Below are positions 6,553 through 13,786 of a stretch of 14,494 bases of DNA, in pieces; the first letter of the stretch is position 1, and the number at the start of each line of letters is the position of its first letter. This DNA comes from CANNDT01 sp945876205 (GTDB lineage: Bacteria; Acidobacteriota; Vicinamibacteria; Vicinamibacterales; UBA2999). The stretch spans positions 1 through 14,494 of the forward strand of contig CANNDT010000110.1 in assembly GCA_947503365.1 (NCBI GenBank), in the 5' to 3' direction. The translations under genes and the position numbers were made by a program. Under the pieces are notes generated by a model. The model saw nothing but the letters and a program-made list of their open reading frames with translations. It did no database searches and was not told the DNA's origin.

Positions 6553-8280
6553 GTGCTGAAGGCCTTACTTGCCGTCGTGGTCGCGATTGCCGCTGGAGCC
6601 TGGTTTCTCGCTCCTTCCGCGGCACGCCCCCTGGCTTCCTTGCCGTCGGGGCTCTCCGAGACGCCGGTGCGCGGCGCCATTCACATTCATACGACTCGAT
6701 CCGACGGGACCGGATCGGTGGACGAAGTCGCCGCGGCCGCTGCAGCCGCGGGACTGAAGTTCGTTATCCTCACCGATCACGGCGACGCGACGCGCGAAGC
6801 TGACCCGCCGCAGTATCGCCGCGGCGTCCTCACGATCGACGCCTTCGAGCTCAGCACCGATGGCGGTCACATCGTCGCTCTCGACCTGCCGCGGTTGACG
6901 TATCCGCTCGCGGGGGAACCCAGGGACGTGCTCGACGACATCGCGCGCGCCGGCGGATTTGCGATCGCGGCACATCCCGGCTCGGTGAAGCCGGAGCTGC
7001 GATGGAGCGAATGGGACGCGCCGATCGGCGGGCTCGAGTGGCTGAACACCGACAGTGAGTGGCGCGACGAATCGCGCTGGGTGCTGCTGCGCGCCCTGTT
7101 CACCTACCCCATCCGGCACGCCGAATCGTTGGCGACCCTGCTCGACAAGCCTGACGAGGTGCTCCGTCATTGGGACACCCTGACGCTCGAACGACGCGTC
7201 GTCGCGGTGGCGGCCGCCGACGCGCATGCCCGCGTCGGCTTGCGGACCGTCGGCGAGCCGTACGACACGGGCGCCAACATCCACATTCCGACCTACGAGG
7301 ACAGCTTTCGCGTGTTCTCGATCACACTTCCCCAGGCGGTGCTGACCGGCAATGCCCCAGCCGATGCGGTGGCGGTAACCGCCGCGATCCGTGCGGGGCA
7401 TGTGTATTCGACGATCGATGCGGTGGGCGGGGCAGCGGCGATGTCGTTCACGGCCACGAGCAGCGCCGGGAAGGCGGTGGGCGGCGATGATCTGCCAGCG
7501 ACGGCCCCTGTGACGCTGCGCGTGGAGGTGCAGGCGCCGGCCGATGCGCAGATCGTGCTGTTCAAGAACGGCGCGCCCGCGGTGATGGCGAACGGCACCA
7601 CGCTCGAGTACATGGCGGCCGCCGAGCGGGCTGTGTACCGTGTGGAAGTGACTGTGCCTGGGGCGCCCGGACAGCCGCCGGTTCCATGGATCGTGTCGAA
7701 TCCGATTTACGTGGGCCGGGTGGAGCCTGACCTGACGACCGATGCGGGCGGGCTGAAGCCGGCTCCGGCGACGCCGACGTTGCCCATGACATTTGCCGTG
7801 CAATACGCGGACGGCCCGGCCAACGGTTGGGCGCTCGAGAAGAGCGCCTCATCGCTGGCGGCGTTCGACGTGGTGCCCGCGGTGCCGGGGACGCAGATCC
7901 TGTTTCGGTATGCACTTGGTGGCACCAAGTCCGGCAGTCCCTTCACCGCGCTGGTGATGCCGGCGGGTCCAGCGTTGCCGGAGTACGACCGGCTGATGTT
8001 CATGGGCCGGGCGGACCGGCCGATGCGGGTGTCAGTGCAGCTGCGCGTCCCGAACGGGCCGGCGGGGGAGCGGTGGCACCGTTCGGTCTATCTCGACACG
8101 ACGCCGAGGATCGTGACGGTTCGCTTTGATGATATGAAGCCGCGCGGTGAGACCGGCCAGGCGCGTCCCGATGTGGCCGCGGTGCAGTCGGTCCTCTTTG
8201 TCGTCGACACGGTGAATGCCGACATCGGCGCGAGCGGACAGGTATGGATCGACGATGTGAAATACGGTCGCGGACCGTAA
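6553..8280 (+). CDS. Membrane-anchored or secreted PHP-domain metallohydrolase with C-terminal beta-rich domain
   Basis: A 575-residue protein starting at GTG 6553, with AGGTGG seven bases upstream. Residues 1-24 form a hydrophobic signal/anchor (LLAVVVAIAAGAWFLAP). Residues 39-230 or so are a PHP domain with its metal-binding pattern intact: HIH (44-46), D51, TDHGD (H76), FELST (E99), GGHIVALD (H106), AAHPG (H141) and ADAHA (D223, H225). PHP domains bind two or three metals and usually hydrolyse phosphoesters. The part from about 280 to 400 is beta-sandwich-like, and the end (about 420-575, closing on VWIDDVKYG) looks like a galactose-binding/CBM-type jelly roll. A periplasmic PHP protein is less usual than the cytosolic HisK, polymerase or YciV-type ones; its substrate is unknown. 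It follows xerD by 11 bp, so the two may share a transcript without a functional link. Confidence 0.8.
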   Translation: MLKALLAVVVAIAAGAWFLAPSAARPLASLPSGLSETPVRGAIHIHTTRSDGTGSVDEVAAAAAAAGLKFVILTDHGDATREADPPQYRRGVLTIDAFELSTDGGHIVALDLPRLTYPLAGEPRDVLDDIARAGGFAIAAHPGSVKPELRWSEWDAPIGGLEWLNTDSEWRDESRWVLLRALFTYPIRHAESLATLLDKPDEVLRHWDTLTLERRVVAVAAADAHARVGLRTVGEPYDTGANIHIPTYEDSFRVFSITLPQAVLTGNAPADAVAVTAAIRAGHVYSTIDAVGGAAAMSFTATSSAGKAVGGDDLPATAPVTLRVEVQAPADAQIVLFKNGAPAVMANGTTLEYMAAAERAVYRVEVTVPGAPGQPPVPWIVSNPIYVGRVEPDLTTDAGGLKPAPATPTLPMTFAVQYADGPANGWALEKSASSLAAFDVVPAVPGTQILFRYALGGTKSGSPFTALVMPAGPALPEYDRLMFMGRADRPMRVSVQLRVPNGPAGERWHRSVYLDTTPRIVTVRFDDMKPRGETGQARPDVAAVQSVLFVVDTVNADIGASGQVWIDDVKYGRGP

Positions 8281-8289
8281 AGGTCCGCG
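8269..8289. terminator. Perfect 8-bp stem hairpin with GTAAA loop at a convergent gene end
   Basis: CGCGGACC (8269-8276) pairs with GGTCCGCG (8282-8289) around GTAAA, which contains the stop codon of the PHP gene. The lptFG stop lies 6 bases further on. There is no T-run. It probably serves as a bidirectional mRNA end for the two converging genes. Position and loop resemble the hairpin at 412-435. Confidence 0.55.
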
Positions 8290-8294
8290 CCGCA

Positions 8295-10601
8295 TCACGT
8301 CCTGACGGTCAGTAGGAGATACCCGGCGCCGGCGCCGAAGAGCAGATTCGGCGCCCACGCCGCGAGCATCGGCGCGACCAGGCCTCCGGTGCCGAGCGCG
8401 GCAAACACGCTGATCGTGACCCAGTAGACGATGGCGAGGACGATCCCCACCCCGATCCCGTACATCGCGCCACGCCGTCCCGTCGAGACGGCAAAGGGCA
8501 CGGCGAGCAGCGTCATCACGAGCGTGACGAAGGGAAATGAGATCTTCCGCTCGAGCGCGACCTGCTGCTCGCTGACGTCGAAGCCGCTTGTCTGCAGGCG
8601 GCTGATGTAGCCGCGGAGCTGCGTGTAGCTCATGAAGCGCTCATCCGGGCTCTCGGTGGCGAAGTAGCTTGCAGGCTCAATCGTGAATTGCTGCCGATCG
8701 AACGGCACGAACGCCTTGGTGTCGCCAGTCGGCAGGAACTCGCGCGTCCATCCCTGCTCGAGGCGCCAGGCGGAGCCGGCGCCTTCGGAGATGGCGCGCT
8801 CGGCGTAGGTGCGACGCGCAAGCGTCTGCACGTCGTCGCCGAACTCGAAGATCGACAGGCCGCTGAAGCGGTGCGTGCGCGGGTCGAAATAGTCGTAGTG
8901 ATACACTTGGCCGCCGCCGCCGGCGACCCACCGCCGATTGAGGACGTCGAACGTCTGCAGCGAGCCGCCGCGGATCACGTAGCGGATCGCCTCGGCCTTG
9001 CGGTTCGATGGCCCGAGCACGCTCTGCTCGAGCGCGAAGAGGATTCCCCCGGCGATGATCGCCCCGACCAGCATCGGCAGCGCCACGCGATACAGGCTGA
9101 TCCCGCAGGCCTTCATGACCACCAGCTCGCTGTTCTTCGTGAGCAGCCCGATCGTCACGAGCGTCCCCAGCAGCACCGAGAGCGGCAGGATGTAATAGAC
9201 GTATTGCGGCGTGGCGTACCACAGGTACGAGCCGAGCATCCCCCACGTCGCGTCGCCCCTGAACACCTTGTCCGACAGATCGAGGAAGGTGGCGATGTAG
9301 AAGACGCCCGCCATCGACACCGCCGAGAGCCCGACCACGCGCGCGTAGCTCATCGCCACGTATCGATCCAGGAGGCTGAGTCCCGGCAACCGCAGCGTCG
9401 GGATTCGGATCGTGGCGACGCGCGTCTCAGCCGGGACGCCAGCGGCCTGCGCTGCGGCTGCGACCCGCGCGCGCCTTCTAAACGGCAGCGGGATGCGAAT
9501 CGGCTGGTCGGCTGCGCGGTCGCGCCACAGGAACAGCAGGCCGCCAAGCACGCCGAGGACGATGTTCGGAAGCCAGGCGGCGACCCACGGCGGAACCAGG
9601 TGCCCGCGGACGAGCGACTGCCCGAGCCAGAGCAGCACGTAGTACACGAAGATCACCACAATGCCGACGACGAAGCTGGCGAGCTTGCCGTCGCGTCGAT
9701 TCGAGGCGCCGAGTCCGAGGCCGATCAGGCCGAACACGAGACAGGCCAGCGGGATTGAGAACTTCTTCTGGATCTCGAACAGTTCGGTGTGCGGATAGAT
9801 GTTGAGCGCTTGGAGCTCCGAGGCGCGCTGCTGAAGCTCGGCGATCGACATCTCGCGCGCGCCCTTGGCCGGCCCGGTGCGGGGGAACACGCTTTCCGGA
9901 TCCAGGCTGATGAGCATCTGGTTGAACGAGAACACTTCGTACTTGCCGGCCGCGTCAGCGGTGTGGCGCGAGCCCTGTTCGAGGACCATCTCCACCGTCC
10001 GCTTCTGGCGGTCGAGCAGCACGCGGCCGTGCTTGGCCAGGTAGATGGATGGTGTCCGGCCCGCGCGGCTGTCGGCCATGAAGACGTCGTTCCAGCCGCC
10101 GGTCGTCGGGATCTGGCGGACGTAGATCACCAGGTCGGGAAAGTCCTCGAAGAACACGCGGGGCCGCACTTCGCCCTCAGCGCGCTCGGCGACAATGTTG
10201 TAGGTGATCTCGCGGTAGGTCTGGTTGGCGTTGGGGATCGCCTCGATCAGGACGTAGGAGGTGGCCACCCAGGAGAGCAGCGAGAGGAGCGCCACGGGCC
10301 GCATCAGCCGGAGGAGGCTCACGCCGCACGACTGCAGGGCCACGAACTCGCGGTCAGCCGACAGCCGGCCGAAGGCCACCAGCAATCCCAGGAGCAGCGA
10401 CATCGGGATCGTCAGGCCCAGCGCCATCGGCAGCAGGGTCGCCATCACCTGCAGCACCACCAGCGTCGGCACCCCCTTGGCGATGAAGGTTTCGGCGTAT
10501 TGGATGAGATACGGGATGATTAACATGAAGGTGAAGACCAGCAGCCCGATGAAGAAGGGCAGCAGCACTTCACGAATCACGTAGCGATCGATTATTCGCA
10601 T
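8295..10601 (-). CDS. lptFG: Fused LptF-LptG LPS-export permease (two YjgP/YjgQ domains in one chain)
   Basis: LptF and LptG are the membrane subunits that, with the LptB ATPase, pull lipopolysaccharide out of the inner membrane; each is normally about 360 residues. Here one 768-residue chain contains both. The first unit (1-362) starts IIDRYVIREVLLPFF, has helices near 15-35, 50-75, 102-120, 281-298, 307-327 and 342-359, and a periplasmic beta-jellyroll between. A basic/Ala-rich linker (363-405) follows. The second unit (406-768) starts LLDRYVAMSYARVV and repeats the pattern, ending LLLTVRT. The cytosolic segments RLSADREFVALQSCGVS (79-95) and LLTKNSELVVMKACGIS (486-502) are the family's LptB-contact region in both halves. 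The ATG at 10601-10599 is preferred; a TTG four codons upstream (10613) is also open. The start is 14 bp from the divergent GH57 gene. No stop codon or frameshift separates the halves. Confidence 0.9.
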   Translation of the reverse strand: MRIIDRYVIREVLLPFFIGLLVFTFMLIIPYLIQYAETFIAKGVPTLVVLQVMATLLPMALGLTIPMSLLLGLLVAFGRLSADREFVALQSCGVSLLRLMRPVALLSLLSWVATSYVLIEAIPNANQTYREITYNIVAERAEGEVRPRVFFEDFPDLVIYVRQIPTTGGWNDVFMADSRAGRTPSIYLAKHGRVLLDRQKRTVEMVLEQGSRHTADAAGKYEVFSFNQMLISLDPESVFPRTGPAKGAREMSIAELQQRASELQALNIYPHTELFEIQKKFSIPLACLVFGLIGLGLGASNRRDGKLASFVVGIVVIFVYYVLLWLGQSLVRGHLVPPWVAAWLPNIVLGVLGGLLFLWRDRAADQPIRIPLPFRRRARVAAAAQAAGVPAETRVATIRIPTLRLPGLSLLDRYVAMSYARVVGLSAVSMAGVFYIATFLDLSDKVFRGDATWGMLGSYLWYATPQYVYYILPLSVLLGTLVTIGLLTKNSELVVMKACGISLYRVALPMLVGAIIAGGILFALEQSVLGPSNRKAEAIRYVIRGGSLQTFDVLNRRWVAGGGGQVYHYDYFDPRTHRFSGLSIFEFGDDVQTLARRTYAERAISEGAGSAWRLEQGWTREFLPTGDTKAFVPFDRQQFTIEPASYFATESPDERFMSYTQLRGYISRLQTSGFDVSEQQVALERKISFPFVTLVMTLLAVPFAVSTGRRGAMYGIGVGIVLAIVYWVTISVFAALGTGGLVAPMLAAWAPNLLFGAGAGYLLLTVRT

Positions 10602-10615
10602 CCGGTGAATCAATT

Positions 10616-12817
10616 ATGACCCGCGTCGCCTTGCTCTGGCACATGCATCAGCCCTTCTACCAGGACCTGGTGACGGGCGAACACTTCCTCCCGTGGGTGC
10701 GGTTGCACGCGCTCAAGGACTACTGGGGGATGGTGGCGCTGTTCCGCGAGTTTCCCTCCGTGAAGGCGACGTTCAACCTCGTCCCCTCACTGCTCGTGCA
10801 GGTCGACGCCTTCGCGCGCGACCAGGCGCGCGACCGGCACCTCGAGCTGGGCCTCAAGGCCGCCGCAAGCCTGTCCGAGGAGGAGCGGGCCTTCTGCGTC
10901 GAGAACTTCTTTCATGCGCACCGCGCCCGGATGGTCGAGCCGCATCCGCGTTATGCCGAGCTGCTGGCCAGGCGCCAGACGGAGGCCGGGTTGAGCGCGC
11001 GCGGCCAGGCGGCGAGGTTCTCGGTCGACGACATCCGTGACCTGCAGGTCTGGCACAAGCTGGTGTGGGTCGATCAGTTCTATTTCGAGACCGATCCCCG
11101 GATCACCGCGCTGGTCGAGAAAGGCCGCGGCTTCACCGAGGACGACAAGCTGACGCTGCGGGCGATCGAGCTCGAAGTGCTGCAGAAGGTGATTCCCGAG
11201 TACCAGGCCGCCGCGGCACGCGGGCAGATCGAGATTTCCGCCTCGCCGTTCTATCACCCGATCCTGCCGCTCTTGTGCGACACCGACGTCTACCTCCGCA
11301 CCCACGCCACGTCTCGGATGCCCCGTGAACCGTTCCGCCATCCCGAGGATGCGGCACAACAACTCACGCGGGCGGCCGGTCTCCATAAAGACCTCTTCGG
11401 ACGCTCGCCGGTCGGGTTGTGGCCGTCAGAAGGATCCGTGTCGGACGCGATGCTGCCCCTCGTCGCCAACGCCGGCTTCAAGTGGATGGCTACCGACGAA
11501 GGCATCCTGGCGCGAACGCTGGGCCGCGAATTCACCAGGAGCGCCGACGGCCACCTCGAGCAGCCCGAGCTGCTGTACCGGCCGTACAAGGTCGGTCCGG
11601 CGACTCATTCAGTGGCGTGCGGATTCCGCGACCACGCCCTGTCTGACCTGATTGGCTTCAGTTACGCCTCGTGGTCGCCGGATGGCGCCGCGGGGGACCT
11701 CGTTCGCCGGCTCGTGGAAGGGGGCCGGCGCTACTCGGCGAGGACGGGCGGGGGAGAGGCGACGATCTTCGTCATCCTCGACGGCGAGAACGCCTGGGAG
11801 GGCTATGACAACCAGGGGCGCCCGTTCCTGCGCGCCTTGTACGGGCTTCTGGGCTCACATCCCGAGATCAGGACCGTGACGATGGCCGAGGCCTGCGCGG
11901 ATGCGACCGAGCCGCTGCCATCGATCTTCCCCGGCTCCTGGATTAACTCCGACTTCTACATCTGGATCGGGCACCAGGACGACCACCGGGCCTGGAGCCA
12001 GCTCGTCGACGCCCGGCGGGCGCTGACCTCGGCCCCCCCCTCGTTGCCGGCCGATTCGCTGGCGCGGGCCCGTGAGGAGATGCTCATCGCGGAAGGCAGC
12101 GACTGGTTCTGGTGGTACGGGGACGACCATTCGTCCGAACACGATCTGGCGTTCGACGAGCTGTTCCGGCGGCACGTCCGCAACATCTACCGCGCCCTCG
12201 AGAAGCCCGTCCCAGAAGAGCTCTTCGTCACCAACATCACCACCCAGCCGCCGCAGGTCGAACTGATCCCGCCGACCGGCTTCATCACGCCGGAGATCGA
12301 CGGGGAGGTCACGAGCTACTTTGAATGGATGGGCGCGGGCTCCTTCGAGGCGGTTCCGGCCGCCGGGGCGACGATGCATCAGGTGTCGGTCCGGGAGCCT
12401 GGACTGAACACCATCGAGTTCGGGTTCGACCTCGAGCACCTCTACGTCCGGATCGACGGTACGGCTCCCATGCGGGAGCTGCTGGCCGGGTTCGACGTCG
12501 CGCTCAAGTTCCTGCATCCGGCCGGGGTGACGCTCGCGGTCGGAGCCGAGGCGGACTCGGTGCGGCTTGACGTGGTGGACAGCGAGTTCCGGGACCGCCC
12601 GCTACCTTTGGGCTGCTCGGGGCTCCGCGCCGTGGCTGGCCGGGTCCTCGAGTTCCAGATTCCCTTCCGCTGCCTCGGCGTCGTCACCCACGAGCCGGTG
12701 GCGTTCTTCGTCGGAGTGAGCCGGGCCGGCAACGAAGTGGAGCGGCATCCGCGTCATCGGCCTATTGAGCTCGAGGTCCCCGACAGCGACTTCGCGGCAA
12801 AGAACTGGACCGCCTGA
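10616..12817 (+). CDS. Glycoside hydrolase family 57 alpha-glucan-active enzyme
   Basis: A 733-residue GH57 enzyme, a family of retaining alpha-glucanases and branching/transferring enzymes. The conserved regions are visible in order: WHMHQP (8-13), ISASPFYHPILPLL (207-220), GLWPSEGSVSD (267-277) with the nucleophile E272, and VILDGENAW (386-394) with the acid D389. After the barrel and helical part, a beta-rich C-terminal domain begins at about residue 550 and may bind glucan. No signal peptide is present, so it should act in the cytoplasm, probably on glycogen or maltodextrin. I cannot tell amylase, 4-alpha-glucanotransferase and amylopullulanase-like activities apart. It starts at ATG 10616, 14 bp from the divergent lptFG start, and converges on parB. 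An eight-C tract near 12033-12040 falls inside coding sequence without breaking the frame. Confidence 0.88.
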   Translation: MTRVALLWHMHQPFYQDLVTGEHFLPWVRLHALKDYWGMVALFREFPSVKATFNLVPSLLVQVDAFARDQARDRHLELGLKAAASLSEEERAFCVENFFHAHRARMVEPHPRYAELLARRQTEAGLSARGQAARFSVDDIRDLQVWHKLVWVDQFYFETDPRITALVEKGRGFTEDDKLTLRAIELEVLQKVIPEYQAAAARGQIEISASPFYHPILPLLCDTDVYLRTHATSRMPREPFRHPEDAAQQLTRAAGLHKDLFGRSPVGLWPSEGSVSDAMLPLVANAGFKWMATDEGILARTLGREFTRSADGHLEQPELLYRPYKVGPATHSVACGFRDHALSDLIGFSYASWSPDGAAGDLVRRLVEGGRRYSARTGGGEATIFVILDGENAWEGYDNQGRPFLRALYGLLGSHPEIRTVTMAEACADATEPLPSIFPGSWINSDFYIWIGHQDDHRAWSQLVDARRALTSAPPSLPADSLARAREEMLIAEGSDWFWWYGDDHSSEHDLAFDELFRRHVRNIYRALEKPVPEELFVTNITTQPPQVELIPPTGFITPEIDGEVTSYFEWMGAGSFEAVPAAGATMHQVSVREPGLNTIEFGFDLEHLYVRIDGTAPMRELLAGFDVALKFLHPAGVTLAVGAEADSVRLDVVDSEFRDRPLPLGCSGLRAVAGRVLEFQIPFRCLGVVTHEPVAFFVGVSRAGNEVERHPRHRPIELEVPDSDFAAKNWTA

Positions 12818-12835
12818 GTCCCGTTCATCAGGGTT

Positions 12836-12863
12836 AGTTAACATAACGTCTATTATGCGACGT
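12836..12863. other. dif-like XerC/XerD recombination site
   Basis: On the plus strand, arm AGTTAACATAA (12836-12846) and arm TTATGCGACGT (12853-12863) flank the six-base centre CGTCTA (12847-12852), the exact 11-6-11 layout of dif. Read on the minus strand, the XerD-type arm is TTATGTTAACT, 10 of 11 bases identical to E. coli dif (TTATGTTAAAT). The XerC-type arm ACGTCGCATAA shares its inner seven bases with E. coli (CGCATAA). Sixteen consecutive-core bases at fixed spacing in a GC-rich, 147-bp convergent intergenic gap are most unlikely by chance. TAACGTC (12844-12850) and GACGTTA (12859-12865) also form a small extra hairpin over the centre. A xerD gene is present at 5639-6541. It could alternatively be a plasmid or mobile-element dif-like site. 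Confidence 0.85.
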
Positions 12864-12870
12864 TACTCAT

Positions 12871-12949
12871 AAACCACGAAGAACGCGGAGCTCACGAAGA
12901 AAGAACCCTCCAAATGGGGACTTCGTGGGCTTCGTGACCTTCGTGGTTT
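12871..12949. repeat. CACGAAG-type inverted and direct repeat
   Basis: AAACCACGAAG (12871-12881) is perfectly inverted as CTTCGTGGTTT (12939-12949). Inside, TCACGAAG (12892-12899) is inverted as CTTCGTGA (12930-12937), and a further CTTCGTGGG (12921-12929) makes three near-direct repeats on the right arm. It starts 8 bases after the dif-like site and ends 15 bases before the parB stop. Repeats built of CCACGAAG/CACGAAG units are a common dispersed intergenic type in several GC-rich phyla, as I remember. It may also serve as the transcript end for GH57 and parB. No protein is credible here. Confidence 0.65.
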
Positions 12950-12964
12950 CCTTGGGTTGGCGAG

Positions 12965-13786
12965 CTACTTCCCGGACTTGAGCTCTTTGATGATGTTCTC
13001 GAGGGCGGCGATGATCTCGGCCTTGTCGACGCGCCCCTTCTTGAAGCTCATCCGCAGGTTGAAGTTCTTGGTGGGCGGCCGGAAGGAAAAGGTAAACGAC
13101 TTCGGCCGTCCGGCCTTCTGCTTCCCGGTCTCTTTGCGGACGTCCTGGCGGGTAACGCCGCCCTGGGTCACCATCTTCTCGACGAGGGTCAGCATCTGTG
13201 CGGCGTCGCCCTGGCGGACGATGGTCAGGAGCGTTGACTTCGAGGAGATGTCTGCCAGCCGACAAATGTTCCGGACCTCCTCGGGCATGTTGTTCAGCGA
13301 CAGCGATTCGGTGATCGAGGTCCGCGACTTACCCAGCTTCCGCGCCATGTCCTCGTGCGTGTAGCGGCACTTCTGGGCGAGCTGCGACAGCGCCTCGGCC
13401 TCTTCAAACGCCGTCAGGTCCTTGCGCTGGAGGTTCTCGACCAGCGCCAGCTCCATGACCTCGGCATCGTCGCAGTCCCGGATGACGACCGGCAGCTCCC
13501 GCAGGCCGACCTGGGTTGCGGCGTGGTACCGGCGCTCGCCGGCGATGATCTGGAAGCGACCGCCGCTCGGCCTGACGATCAGCGGCTCGATGATGCCTTT
13601 CTCGGCCACTGAGGCCATCAGCTCCGACAGGTCCCCCATGACCTGCCGGGGCTGGGTCGGGTTCGGGTCCAGCAGGTCGATGGCAATCATCTGGCCGACC
13701 GGGGCGCCGGCCGACGCCGACAGTGCCTCGACGTAATGCTGGTCGTGGCGCATCTGCAGGGTATTAGGCAGTCCGCGCTTCGACAC
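12965..13786 (-). CDS. parB: ParB/Spo0J family chromosome-partitioning protein
   Basis: ParB binds parS, slides on DNA as a CTP-dependent clamp and stimulates ParA. The 273-residue protein has the expected parts: a short basic N-terminus, the N-terminal ParB domain with GERRYHAA (83-90, the CTP-binding box), the ENLQRKDLTAFEEA segment (117-130), a helix-turn-helix region (about 142-185, MARKLGKSRTSITESLSL), and a Lys-rich C-terminal segment (about 243-273) that would carry dimerisation. The start is GTG 13786-13784, supported by GGAGG nine bases upstream (13800-13796); an ATG at 13753 is a weaker choice. It overlaps the end of parA by 23 bases, the normal translationally coupled parA-parB order. 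No parS site is recognised in the window. The dif-like site about 100 bp past its stop is unexpected. Confidence 0.93.
   Translation of the reverse strand: MSKRGLPNTLQMRHDQHYVEALSASAGAPVGQMIAIDLLDPNPTQPRQVMGDLSELMASVAEKGIIEPLIVRPSGGRFQIIAGERRYHAATQVGLRELPVVIRDCDDAEVMELALVENLQRKDLTAFEEAEALSQLAQKCRYTHEDMARKLGKSRTSITESLSLNNMPEEVRNICRLADISSKSTLLTIVRQGDAAQMLTLVEKMVTQGGVTRQDVRKETGKQKAGRPKSFTFSFRPPTKNFNLRMSFKKGRVDKAEIIAALENIIKELKSGK

Noticed and set aside
6565..9758. Long open frames antisense to the PHP gene (412 codons) and to lptFG (356 codons)
   Set aside because: They are complementary-strand shadows typical of GC-rich genes with strong third-position bias; their translations are rich in Arg, His and Gln and show no domain.
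12033..12040. Eight-C tract in the GH57 gene as a phase-variable or frameshift site
   Set aside because: The frame is intact on both sides and one homopolymer of this length is unremarkable in GC-rich coding sequence; it could matter only as a sequencing-error hotspot.
13751..13753. ATG as an alternative parB start that avoids overlap with parA
   Set aside because: No ribosome binding site precedes it, whereas GTG 13786 has GGAGG at good spacing and keeps the usual basic N-terminus.
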